Under the pieces are notes generated by a model. That model did no database searches. It was not told where the DNA came from and was given only the letters and a program-made list of their open reading frames with translations. Source: Jacaranda mimosifolia (taxonomy: Eukaryota > Streptophyta > Magnoliopsida > Lamiales > Bignoniaceae). From it: a DNA stretch of 64,000 nt. The stretch lies in assembly GCA_018894105.1 (NCBI GenBank), contig CM032126.1, positions 25,084,391-25,148,390 of the forward strand. Reading direction: 5' to 3'. Position 1 is the stretch's first letter; each line of letters starts with the position of its first letter. Positions 1-12,000 of the stretch are shown here, in pieces. Made by a program: the position numbers and the translations under genes.

Positions 1-3000
1 GTCTGAGCTGATAAAGGTGAATGTGGAGCCAATCTTAGAGCAATATAGGCCGGTAATATTGGCTTCTTTGACTTTTTCAAAGTTCACGCTTGGAACTGTA
101 GCGCCGCAGTTCACAGGTTTAATTTTGGATTGCCTTTCTTGATACCAAAGCTCATTTTTTGATTTTCTTCCTTTTCTTTATCTTTTTCCTTGCGTGCATA
201 TACTAAGAAATTATTGCCATGAGCTGGACATAGGAAAACAGAAATATTGCAAATTAGGATGTTTGACGAAATACTTTAAAGGTTATGAATTTATCTAGCT
301 TCCCCTTTTGCTCTCGGTACAAATATGTAGTTGAATATCAGATAATAAAGTCCACTAGATGTGGTTTTGGTTGGGAGCCCACTTACTTATTAGTTCGGCT
401 AGTTTGCTACAATATCAGAGTTTGGCCTTGGCTTTATACCCATGGCTGCTGTTGGTGGCATCAAAATTTCCTAGCTTCTTGCTTTCTAGCATCTGTTCCC
501 CTTGAATAGATTATATGCCATTGTCCTAAGTGATAAGAGACATGGAGCATAGGTAAGTAAGAGACAGAACTTTGAGAAAGAGAAGTTCATTGAACATTGG
601 ATGATTGGCAATTATTGTAGTTCAGCCATCATTGAAGTTCCAGTGAAATGGGAAAAAGCAGATCATTGGTGGAAGCAAACTGCAGGCTTTTAATGATTAA
701 AATGATAAAGCATTGACTAGTTAGATATCGAGGTAGTTTGTGAATTTAGAACATTCTAGATGGGTTGAACTTTGGGTGGTTTCTGAACTAAATTATCCTT
801 TGTCCTAATTTCGGTTTCTGCTCAAACAAAGATGTTTGGGGTGGTGGTGTGGTGGCTAATGTTTGAGATATGAGCGAAAATATGAGATTGTTATCTGCTA
901 ATTTCATGTACTTAAGTGTTGATCTTATGCTGTGATTCCTTAGAATAATAAGATGAAACTTGATATTGGTAGCCTCACAATATCTTTACTGAGTGATAAT
1001 GCTGGATTAATGGAGATGCAATCGGATGCACTTAATGAATGGTGATGTGCTTACTAGTTATATTATGGTTCAGGAGTATCAATTATTGAAGATGGAAGTG
1101 AAGGAATCACCATGGAGTTGGAAATGCAATGGGATGGAAATCCAAGTATAATACTTGATATTAAGACTTATCTTGGTGTAGCTCTTCCAGTGCAGGTAAC
1201 TTTTTAGTTCCTCTCTCAATTTGTGTGTGGGCTTGTGTCTCCTATCTCTCAATAGGGCCTTTTGATGTCTTATTAATGATAATAGTGCTTTTCTCATGGT
1301 TTGCCTGTCCTTTCCATCCATTGGTGATTGTAAAGAGTAAAATACTAGTATATATCATCAAAGTCCCTATCTTGTATATGTAGAAAAGATGGTTATGTAC
1401 GAAAAGTAATATGAACATGTGTACCTAAAATTATTGCATATGAAATAAGGAAAATATTCTAACTAAATGGAGGACAATAGTACAGCAATCCCCGACCCTC
1501 CCAGGCGTTTGCCTAAAGCTTTAGTGAATATGTATGCTATCCACTATGAAAAAGTGAATAGGGTACTAATTTTCTTGCTCATCACGGATAAAGTGACAAA
1601 CAACTTCAATATGCTTAGTCCTTCGTTTAACTGGGTTACGAGTAATATGGATAGCTACTTGATTGTCATGATACATATTGAAAAGATTATTATAAGTTAC
1701 ATAGTGAAAAGATGAGTCAATCTCATTAGTAGACTAGTATATGCCATAGTCTTTACTCAAATTTTGCATTGAATCTAGCTACTGTAATTTGTTTCTTGTT
1801 TTGCCTAATCATAAGCTTACTCCAACATGGGTGCAATTCCCAAAGGTAGATCTTCTGTATTTCTAGAATCAATATAGTCTGCATCAGAAAAGCCTCTATC
1901 TTAAGTGTCTATGCTTCCTGAGTAGTGAAACTTTTTTCTAGAAGAAACTTTAATGTACTTTAGGATCCTCAGAGCAACTGCTGACTTGTCCATAACTAAC
2001 TCAGCACTCCTACTGCAAAGGAGATATGAGGTCTAGTTGCAGTCTAATATATAACCACCCTACAATTTGTTTGAATTTTGCCTTGTCCTCAAAATAATCA
2101 CCATCATCATTCTAGAAAGCAGGATTTGAGTCCATAGGATTGTTACCTGAGTTTGTGCCAAGTAAACCAGCTTTGTAAAAAAAATAAAACCTGTACTTCC
2201 TCTAAGAAATATGATCCCATGTTTTGATATGAGCAATCTCAATGACCAAAAAATATCTAGATGTCCCCATATCATTAATGACAGTGTGTTATTGCGAATA
2301 CACCGTGCTTTCTTCTATACCTCAATACATTGCCAAAGATTAAAATATCATCAACATAAAGAACCAAAATGACTGTACCTAATTTGTTCATGGACCATAT
2401 AGAGTGAGTGATTTGCCAGTTATCTGTAAAAGCTGAAGTCACAAATGATATGACTGAACTTGTCAAACCAACCTCCTGAACTCCACTTTACACCATAAAA
2501 CCTTCTTCAATTTGTACACCATTCATTATCTCTCCGACTGAGCAACATATTCCAGTGGTTGCTGTATGAAAATAAACTCTATAGGCCATTCAGTTGCTAC
2601 ATAGGCCAATCCCTATTGACTACCAAGGCAAATAAACTCTGATGGAATTGAGATGAGCGACAGAAGAAAACAGTCCTATGCAATCAACACCATAAATTTC
2701 GGTGAAACTTTTTGCAACTAATCTGGCCTTGTACTACTCAATAGTCCCATTGGGTTGATATTTAAGGCTAAACGCCCACCGACAAGCAACAAGATTGACC
2801 ATAGGAGGAGACGATACGAGCTCTCAGGTCCCCTGAAATAAGGGCTGCCATCTCCTCATCCACAGCAATCTTCCACAAAGGGTGCTGCAATGCCTCATGT
2901 AAGCATTGGGGAAAGATTTTGAGGAAAGAGAAATAACAAAACTACAGAAATGGAAGCTAAAATTAGCAAAAGAGAGTTAGTTAGCTAAAGGGGTCCACAG

Positions 3001-6000
3001 TATAAGATTATTTACTTATCCATATGGCATGGGAAGATCATGTGGAAGGCAGCAAGGAAGGAGGATCTGCAGTAGGAGGGAGACCAACAGAAGGATTGGG
3101 TATGGTAGTGGTGCTGGTGATGATGAGATTATACCTGCAGTGGTCTAGGCAAAGGGGTCGAGGGAGGGGTGGTGGGAGATGAAGAGGAATGAACAGACAG
3201 GGGTAGAGAACTAAAAGTAATCCTAGAAGGATGGTCATCTTTTGAAGAGTAGTGGGTCGAGTGGGAAGGTATGAGGGTGCCAACAAGTTTGAAACAAACA
3301 GGTTAGTTTGTTTTTCTAATATATCATGATCCAATACCATGTAAAGAGAGCAAATGCTCTCATATATCATAGAAGAGTCCTATCCTCATATATTCAGAGT
3401 TAAATACAAAAGATGGTATGAATATGTATACCTAAGATAACTAAATACGAAATAAGGTAAATATTCTAACTAAACAGTGGAAAGTATTCTAAAAGTGACT
3501 ATATAAATACTAAGACATTGATGAAGAGCATGTTGTATGTTTACTATCTGCCACGACAATGCTGATAATAGATTTATCAATTTAAGTGAGGAACAAGTTG
3601 GGGTGGGTGGGGGCATAGTTGTCAGGAGCGCAAAGCGCAGCGACGCGCAAAGGTGCCCTGGAGCTATAGCGCATAGCGCATGCTTTATCGAAATAAAGCG
3701 CACCTCATATATATATGTATAGATTTCTACTATGCATTTAAAATACCAATTTGTTTTACATGTTGTAAAGAATAAACAACCAAATTATCACAAGAATAAT
3801 GATAATTTCCTAACTTTGTGCAACAAGTACATATATATATCAAATAAGTTCATAGTTCATACAAAAATATCATTCAAAATCAAGCACAAATGCACAATAA
3901 GCAACCAAATTCAAAAATAAACAACAAAAGTTTCTCATTCTTCCAAAGTTCTAAACTCCAAATTTTCCGAACTTTATTAATCATCATTCAAATCATCATC
4001 ATCAAGATCAATATCATCATCCTCATCACCAATGGGAGATTTATAGCCCTCATTATCCCTCTCTTCTTCCTCTTCCATATCACTTAAATTGATGTCAAAT
4101 TCCTCCTCTTCATTTTGTAGCACCTTGGACGTAAATGAACTTGATGTTTTCTTTTTTTGTATTGCTTTGGAAGTCGATGACCCGCCTCTATTTCCTCTTG
4201 ATGAACCTGGAACCGTAGAGTGAGAACTTCGAGATCTAAAACCATATGCATCTTCATCAACTCCCATAGCATCAGCAACATCACGCCAAGTCAAATTTTC
4301 ATCATCAAACACAAGCTCATCCTCATCTTCCTCTTGCAGTCTCCCCACCAACTATTCATTACTTTTATCTAATGCATGACTCTCCAAAATAATGGGATCA
4401 ATGCGATCACGGTTGTCAAATCTCCGCAACAAAGCTCTATTATACTTGATAAACACCAAGTCATTTAAGCGTTGTTGCTTCAACCGATTTCTTTTTTTTG
4501 AATGAAGCTGTAGAATAATAAGTTAATATAATTAATAATTAGTGCACAACATAAATAACTTATAAATGCATAATTTAGTGAAAAATTACTTACATGCTCA
4601 AAAACACTCCAATTTCTTTCACAACCGGAAGAGCTACAAGTAAGGCTTAGAATTTTGATGGCCAACTTCTGCAAATTTGGTGTTGAGGCTCCAAAGGAAG
4701 ACCACCATTCAGCTATCAATTAACAATAAACAAGAAATTATAAGAAAGTTAATATTTTTTGTGTAATAATAAGTTATAGTATAAAGTTTAAGTCATTAAC
4801 ATAATAAGATAATTACATAAAATAATTGTTTACCTGGTGCTAGTAGTGTTCTTTGCCTTTTTGCTGTAGCAGATCGAAAATTACCTTCAGCTCTCTTATA
4901 TATTACTAGCTCCTTGTTAATTGCATCTTGCACTGAAATTTCTGACACTAACCGTTCTATGCAATCATATAAACCAGACATAACTTCTGCATCTTGTTCT
5001 ATATTTGGATTGCTATAGAAAAATTCGGGATTCAAAAAATGGCCGGCTGCATGCAAGGGCTGATGGAGCTGACAATTCCACCTTTTGTCAATAATATCAA
5101 AAATTTCTTTATATCTTGTTTCATTCTTCTCAAAAACAATTGCAATTTTCTCCTTACATTTATCCATCCCCTCATAAATGTAGCCCATGGGAGGCTTCTT
5201 CTCACCATCTACCAACCGAAGAACCTCAATCAAGGGCCCACCAAACTTCATGCAATAAATAATGGTATTCCAAAAAGAAGGCATTAATATGATTTTTTGC
5301 ACATGTTTACCTCCTTGCTCCTTTGCAAACTTACTTTTGTTCCACTCTTCGGAAGTGAACATCTTTTTCAAACTCAACTTGTGTTTATGGAAGCTTCTCA
5401 AAGTCAAAAAAGCAGTGGCAAAGCGAGTTTTTGCTGGCCGAATCATGTCTTTTTGACCGGTGAACTCTCTCATCATGTTCAAGACTTGAGTTCTATTATA
5501 GATGTAGCCACTGACACTTATTGCCTATTCAAGTGTCCTCTTCAATTCTGGCATTTTGAAAATATCTTCAAACATTAAATCCAAACAATGTGCTGCACAT
5601 GGGGACCAATACAAGTGTTGATATTTCTCCATCAACATCTTCCCGGCTGCAACATTTGAACTAGCACTATCGGTGACAACTTGAACAACATTTTTCTCTC
5701 CAATACGTTGTACAAATTTGTCAAATAGCTCAAACATTTTTTCAGCCGTATGAGAGTAACCTGATGCATCAATTGACTCTAAGAACATGCTTCCTCTAGG
5801 AGTATTCACCAAAAAATTAATAAGTGATCTTCCTTTTCTGTCTCTCCACCCGTCTGCCATGAGACTACAACCAGATTTTTCCTTATCTTCCTCATGCCCT
5901 TTTAAAAGCATTTTAGTGTGTTCCACCTCTTTCTTTAGACTCGTCACTCTCATCTCATGGTATGTTGGAGGTTTCATGCCAGCACCATATTGTCCAATTG

Positions 6001-9000
6001 CCTCAATCATAGGCCCAAAACTATCGTATTTAACCGCATTGAATGATAGCCCAGCATCATACATCCACTTGGCAAATTTTTGAACCGCATCATCCCGCAA
6101 TTTCTTTTGAGTATTGACATATTGTGCTTTGGCCTCACCTTGCTGCTTCATTTTTGTTGCTTCGGCATCCTTCTTGAAATACCAATTGATTGGCCCCATT
6201 TGTTTGGATTTTTTTTGTTGTTGGGCTGTTGATTGAACTGAGGATTCTGAGGTAGATATAGGTCTCTTCCCTCGTGATTGTTCATTCTCTTCTTCATATT
6301 GTACATCATCAATATCATCAAAGTGAGGAATTGAATCCATGGCTGCTTTTGCTTGTTTCTTTGAATTCATGAACTCTCTCAATTCAATCTTCACAAATTC
6401 AGGAACTTGTTTACAAGTAGTTGCATTTCTGAATCCCCCAACAAGATGTTCTTTAAATCGAGAAATCCCTCCTTTTGTGATTTTAGAACAGTAATTGCAT
6501 TTAATCCCATCACTTGTTCTATTTGGATTCACCAATACGCCATGATTCCATCCGGGATCCTTTCTATTGTTATCTATAGCCTCAGAATTCTCCATTTTTT
6601 GTTTCTAAAAAACAAAAAATAAACTAAATTCAACATTTGAACAAAATAATTAAAATTCAATATTTAAACACAATAACTAACAAATAAATATAATGAAATG
6701 AAATAATGAAAAGAATAATAACCCCATAAGTATAAGTAAAATAAAACGATTTAATGATAGAAGAAACAAAAATCAATTTAGCCCAAGCCCTAACATACAT
6801 TTTGAGGAATGCTCAACAATTAATAATAACTTTTCGCTTATTTTTAACCTCAAAATTAGATAATAACATAAATAAACTAAGAGAAGAAAAAGGGCAAAAC
6901 AAATGAACCAAAATAACTCCTCACAGAAATGAGAGAAAAGGAAGCAAAAAAAAAAAAAAGTGAAAACAGCAGAAATTACCTGATGAGGACGCCGGAGAAG
7001 CCGCCGGAGAAGAGCCCGTGTCGTTGCTGCTGCTGGCGGAAGCTGAGGAAGTCAGATTGTCGCTCGCGGTGGGGAGGGCAGAATGTTTTGAAGCTCGCGG
7101 GGGCTGGGCAGAATGTTTTCTGAACTCTGGAGTCTTGGCAAGCAGTTTATTCTTTTTTCTCTTCTTTCCCCGCTTTTAAAATCGCGTTTCACTCCTTCTT
7201 TTTCTTTTTTTTTTTTTTTGTTTTCTTAAAATACCGCAGTGTAGCGCGCTCTTCGCTGCGCTGCGCTGCGCTGCGCACCGCAGTTTAGTGTAGCGCGCGA
7301 TCGCTTCGCGTCGCGCCGCGCCGCCCGATAGCGCGCGTTTGACAACGCTGGGTGGGGGGTTGAAGATATTCTGCCTTAAGTTAACCTTTTTCATTGCGTG
7401 GTGAATCAGTTGAGACAGAAAGGGAGGGAGGAATCTGGAGGGTAAATAAAGTATATTTATATCAGATTTTGTGATTTATATCCTAATTAGATAATAAGTA
7501 ATAGATAAATTTTTCACCAATTTAAATTTTTTAAAAACATCATTATAGACTCTAATTTCTATTACATTTAGACATATGATGACCTTTTCAACATCTGACT
7601 TGTGATAATTCTACTTTGGATTATCTTTTACACGATGATAATTGATTTATTCATAATAATAATAATAATATCTTAAAAATTGAGATGCTTAATCAGGGCT
7701 TCAGAATCACCAAATGGAATAGAAGCCTGTTTAAACCATTAAATGCGACTGCACTTTATTTTAATATCCAGAGCTTCCATGTCACTTGTGTATGAGAATT
7801 TATTCTCCTCAGCATTTGTTGTTTGGGAAGACATTTAGGAGGTTTTATCCTCTTGGACAGTTGTCATCCTTAAATTTCCTGCTCAATGTTTGAAACTTGC
7901 ACTATGACTATATTTTAAATTACTTCAATTACTAAATTTTATAATTATATATCATCAAACTTTTGTCTTCAACATTCAAAGCGTCTGTGACATTTGAGTT
8001 CTCATTATGAGAATTTTTCTCCTCAGCATTTTGTGTCTCACAGGAGGCGTTGGAAGTCTTATACTCTTTGGCAATCTTCTTCCTGACTCTTATTGCTCCT
8101 TGTTTTAAGAAGGGATATATGAATATTTGTGAATTATAACTAAATCCTTAACTTTGGAGTTTTATCGTCAAATTTTATCTACAACATCTGGAGTCCTCGT
8201 GATTCTTGAGTTGTCAGTATGAGAATTTTATTTCCCCCTCAGCATTTGTTGACTCAGAAAATGCATTGGAGGTTTTATCCTCTTTGGCCATTGTCAGTCT
8301 TACTTTAGCTGCTCAATGATTAAAAGTGGGAATATGGATATTTTTTAGGGATAATATTTTTAGGTTTGGGGTAATTGCAGGTAGATCCCTTGTGGTTTCA
8401 GAAATTAAAATTACTTCTTCTGCTTTAAACCCTGATAAAAAGTCTGAAATTACCAAGTTACCCTCAATGATCTTAAGAAAAAAATCACAACAAAGCCAAA
8501 AATATAAAAAAAAAACGCCTCTTCTTCCTTCCTATAAAAATGTTTATGTGTTTTACACATATAGGTGTATAGTCATATGGATATATATAAGTATAAAATA
8601 TATATAGCACATCTATACGTGTGTGTGTGTGTATTTGGGGGTGGGAGGGGCTAGATCTGGCCATTTTGGCAGCCAACCAGGGTTGTCATGGTTTGGCCGC
8701 CTCCATGGTTGCCAACACCATGGTCTCCATGGGGTGGGGTGGGGTCTTGAGTGTGGGGAAGATGATGGGAGAAAAATTAAAACAGTAAAGAAAATTATTT
8801 AAATAATTTTAAAGTAATTTTAAATTTGGTTGTGTGCAAATATATGTAAAATTCTATTGTTAATTATTTTAATATTTATAAAATTTTATTAATATTTAAA
8901 TATATGTAATTTTACTATGAGTAATTTGATATGATTAAAATTGAACTCATTTAAGAAATAATAAATTTAAACTTTTAAGAATTATTTTAAAATTGATTAT

Positions 9001-12000
9001 ATATTTAAAATTAATGAAATTGTACTATTAATTATTTTATTCTAATATTTACGAAATTTTATTGATATTTAAATATATTTAAATTTATTATGAGTCATTT
9101 AAGATGATGAAAATTACACTAATTTAAGAAATAATAAGTTTGTACTTTTTTTAGTATTTTTTAAAAATTGATTATGTATATAAAATTATTGAATATATAT
9201 TATTAATCATATTATTAAAAAATTGTTATTTATGAAACTTATTAATATTTTAATATATGTAAATTTATTATGAATAATTTAAAATTGTCAAGATAATACT
9301 AATTTAAGAAATAATAAGTTTTCTTTTTTTCTTTTTAATAATTCCTTTATAAAATGGTATTAAATTATAGCAAGTTTGTTTTAGTTAATCATTCTTAAGA
9401 TACTTAAAAGTACCAAATGTTATGTATAATAATAATGTTAAACTACACTGTAATATAGGTATATATGAACGTAATACTGGGATTAACTTGTATAATTAGA
9501 CTTTTAATTAATTAAATAAAATTAGATAATAAAATTAGACCTTTAATTAATAAAATTAGTAGATATATTTTCAGTAGTAATATTACTATTTGTTTCTTTT
9601 ATTACAATTAGGTCCACACATGCATAGCACATACATAAATAGCATAAGAATATTTTGGTCCAACTAAATAGTCAACACTCAGGTTCAATTAACTGAAGGG
9701 CAATATTGAATTTTCAAGAATTTTCAGCAATGACTTCAGCATATTCTATTAATTTGAATAACAGTTGGATATATTTGTTTGACAACAACAAACATCAGTG
9801 GAGGTGATTGTAATTTTCGAAACTACAGGATATGTACCCATAATTACTCCAAGCCTTCAAAGGAAGTTGCTGTGATTATCCATATTTTTTAATTGTGACT
9901 AAACCCTTAATATTGAATTATAAATAATCAAACTCGAAGCACTGTAAAAGCATTGTTACCGTTTATCAGTAAGAAAGAGATCATTGGCTACGAATGACCT
10001 CCTTTAATGAAGCACTTTTGGGGCAACAGTTTTTCTTTTATTAAGAAATGCTTAGTTGTGAAACTAAATGCTGTCAGATAACATTGCCATCGGCAAAGTA
10101 TAGAGGATTATGAAAATATTTGAACTTATAAAGTGTTACTAAATGCAGCATACACAAAAAATTCGTGGTATAATTGATAAAATATTACCGCTCACTAGTG
10201 TTACTAATCTGTAACCTTTACTCAACCTGTATCCTGCCTCAGATTCAATGAATTAACAAAATACCAATCCAATCCTCTTCCTTAGGGTTCGTTAATTGTG
10301 TCCTTTTTCGTCCTCTTATGTCTCCAATTATTTTGTTAATTCTTCCCTTTTGAATAAAATTGCAAATTTCTTGAATGAATTAGTTTCATGTAATGATTTT
10401 TGCTTTATGTAGGTGAAAAATATTGGATTTACTGGGGTGTTCAGGTTAATTTTCAGACCACTAGTGGATGAGTTTCCTTGCTTTGGAGCTGTTTGCTTTT
10501 CCTTACGTCAAAAAGTATGGTATATCCTTTACCTGTTCTTCTGTTTCTTCAAGCAGAAGTTTAGTATATGTTTTGCGATCTAGAAAGTCTAGTAGATATT
10601 TATATACACATTAAATGTGGATACATCAGGAACATGTGTGCTAGGCCTGTAAATATTCCTTAATATCACCATAGATGTTATTGATAAAAATTAGGTGTTC
10701 GGACCATTCACTTCTGAGACATGCACTGTTCACTATCAATTAATTGCCTATATACACATACAACTGCATGAAACATTAAAAAAGTAAGCATCTAAATCAA
10801 GTTCTTTGTTTTGACTTTCAGAAAAAGCTGGATTTTACACTTAAAGTTATTGGAGGAGACATATCAACAATCCCTGGCCTTTCTGATGCCATTGAGGTCT
10901 GTTTATAGTGTTCTCTTTATTCCCTCTGATTCATGTATTTTTATGCTTATTTTAATACTATATGGGCTGACAATGCTTTTAATAAATTAGGGACTTCCTT
11001 GACCTTATTGGCATGGTTTCTGAGCCAGTTAGTTCGTTGTTAGGGTGGCATGTAACACTATTGTATGTGTAGAGAATGCCAATAAGGTGGCTAAATCTTC
11101 CTTGTTTTATGGCATAAACACTTCACTGAAGATATATTTATTACACTTCGCTGAAGATGTATTTATTTTCCATTTCTCATTTTCACCGGCATGTAGAGTG
11201 AATTTGGATTTTACTGATGTCTTGTTTATTTGTTTTTCTTTGTCTAGGTATTTGAAGGTTAAGACACTTTTAGGTGTTTACGAAATGGAATTTATGAAAT
11301 AATGAAAAGTTACTGAAGTGGAAATACACCATTAATGTTAATCTTTTTGCTTCAGTTGGCATTTGCCTTATTTCTAGTCAGTAGAGTGGCTCCAAATTAT
11401 GGATAAATGTCGATCTTTACTGTCTGATTTTACTTCTCTGAGATTTCTCAGATACCTACTGGCTACTGCCCCAAAGTTATACACATAGGCACTTGCGAAC
11501 TTGGGCAAAAAAGAATAAAACAGAAGAAGAACAAGAACAAGAAAATAATGATGTTCTTGCTATTTTTCCCATAATATCCTGTTTGTTTCTTAAAATGATC
11601 AAGGGGCATTCATTTTTACAGAGTACTATAAGGGACGCTGTTGAAGATTCTATTTCGTGGCCGGTTCGAAAAGTTATCCCTATATTGCCTGGAGATTATA
11701 GGTATGTCGCATTTTAAGAATTCATTTATAGTCCTTGTTTTCCCTTAATATTCTCCATTATCATGGTAACAACAATTGTCCAAAGTAAGATGAAAGTGCT
11801 TAAAAGGAGCAAAATAACTGGAATGTTTCATACTAAAAACTATTTATGATGCTTATCACATGAGATTGCTCTCAGCTAGAGCTTCCCTGTATTGATGAAC
11901 CCTGCCATATTCCTGAACCCCCCAAAAAAAAAACAAAACAAAAAGGCAGTACACAAAAATGAGGTTCTTTTCAAGGAAGAAAATTGGTTTGCACACATAA

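Larger units (their letters stand above)
3614..7350 (-). mobile_element. hAT DNA transposon with perfect 8-bp target duplication
   Basis: The element starts CATAGTTGTCA and ends with the inverse of CAGCGTTGTCA, an 11-bp terminal inverted repeat with two mismatches. It is flanked on both sides by GGTGGGGG (3606-3613 and 7351-7358), the 8-bp duplication typical of hAT insertion. The subterminal ends are GC-rich with repeated GCGC/CTGCG motifs (3625-3700 and 7235-7340), in strong contrast to the AT-rich intron, as expected for transposase-binding regions. Inside, on the - strand, is a full-length spliced transposase gene with two nonsense codons. At 3737 bp it has the size of an autonomous hAT. 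It lies in intron 2 of the synaptotagmin gene in the opposite orientation. Confidence 0.92.
8348..9881. mobile_element. Non-autonomous Mutator-like element splitting the tandem repeat
   Basis: The ends GGGATAAT (8348) and GATTATCC (9881) are inverted. About 20-30 bases further in, a longer inverted pair follows: GGGGTAATTGCAGGTAGATC at 8368 against the reverse complement of the stretch ending TAATTACTCC at 9850, both continuing into TGTGGTTTC / TGTAGTTTC. The 10-bp ATATTTTTTA is present on both sides (8338-8347 and 9882-9891), the length expected for Mutator-like insertion. Removing the element restores unit 3 of the surrounding tandem repeat. There is no transposase; the interior is AT-rich with its own tandem repeat. 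A different superfamily with a similar duplication length cannot be excluded. Confidence 0.72.

Noticed and set aside
1467..1715. 82-aa + strand open frame in SYT intron 2
   Set aside because: The - strand here encodes the RNase H end of the copia relic; the + frame is a shadow.
3560..3722. Short open frame over the hAT left end
   Set aside because: It crosses the transposon boundary and the target duplication, so it cannot be an ancestral gene.
4994..5578. Three + strand open frames opposite the hAT transposase
   Set aside because: They are antisense shadows of the transposase with no domain of their own.
11045..11302. 85-aa open frame in a SYT intron
   Set aside because: No domain, inside a GT-AG intron with perfectly phased flanking exons.
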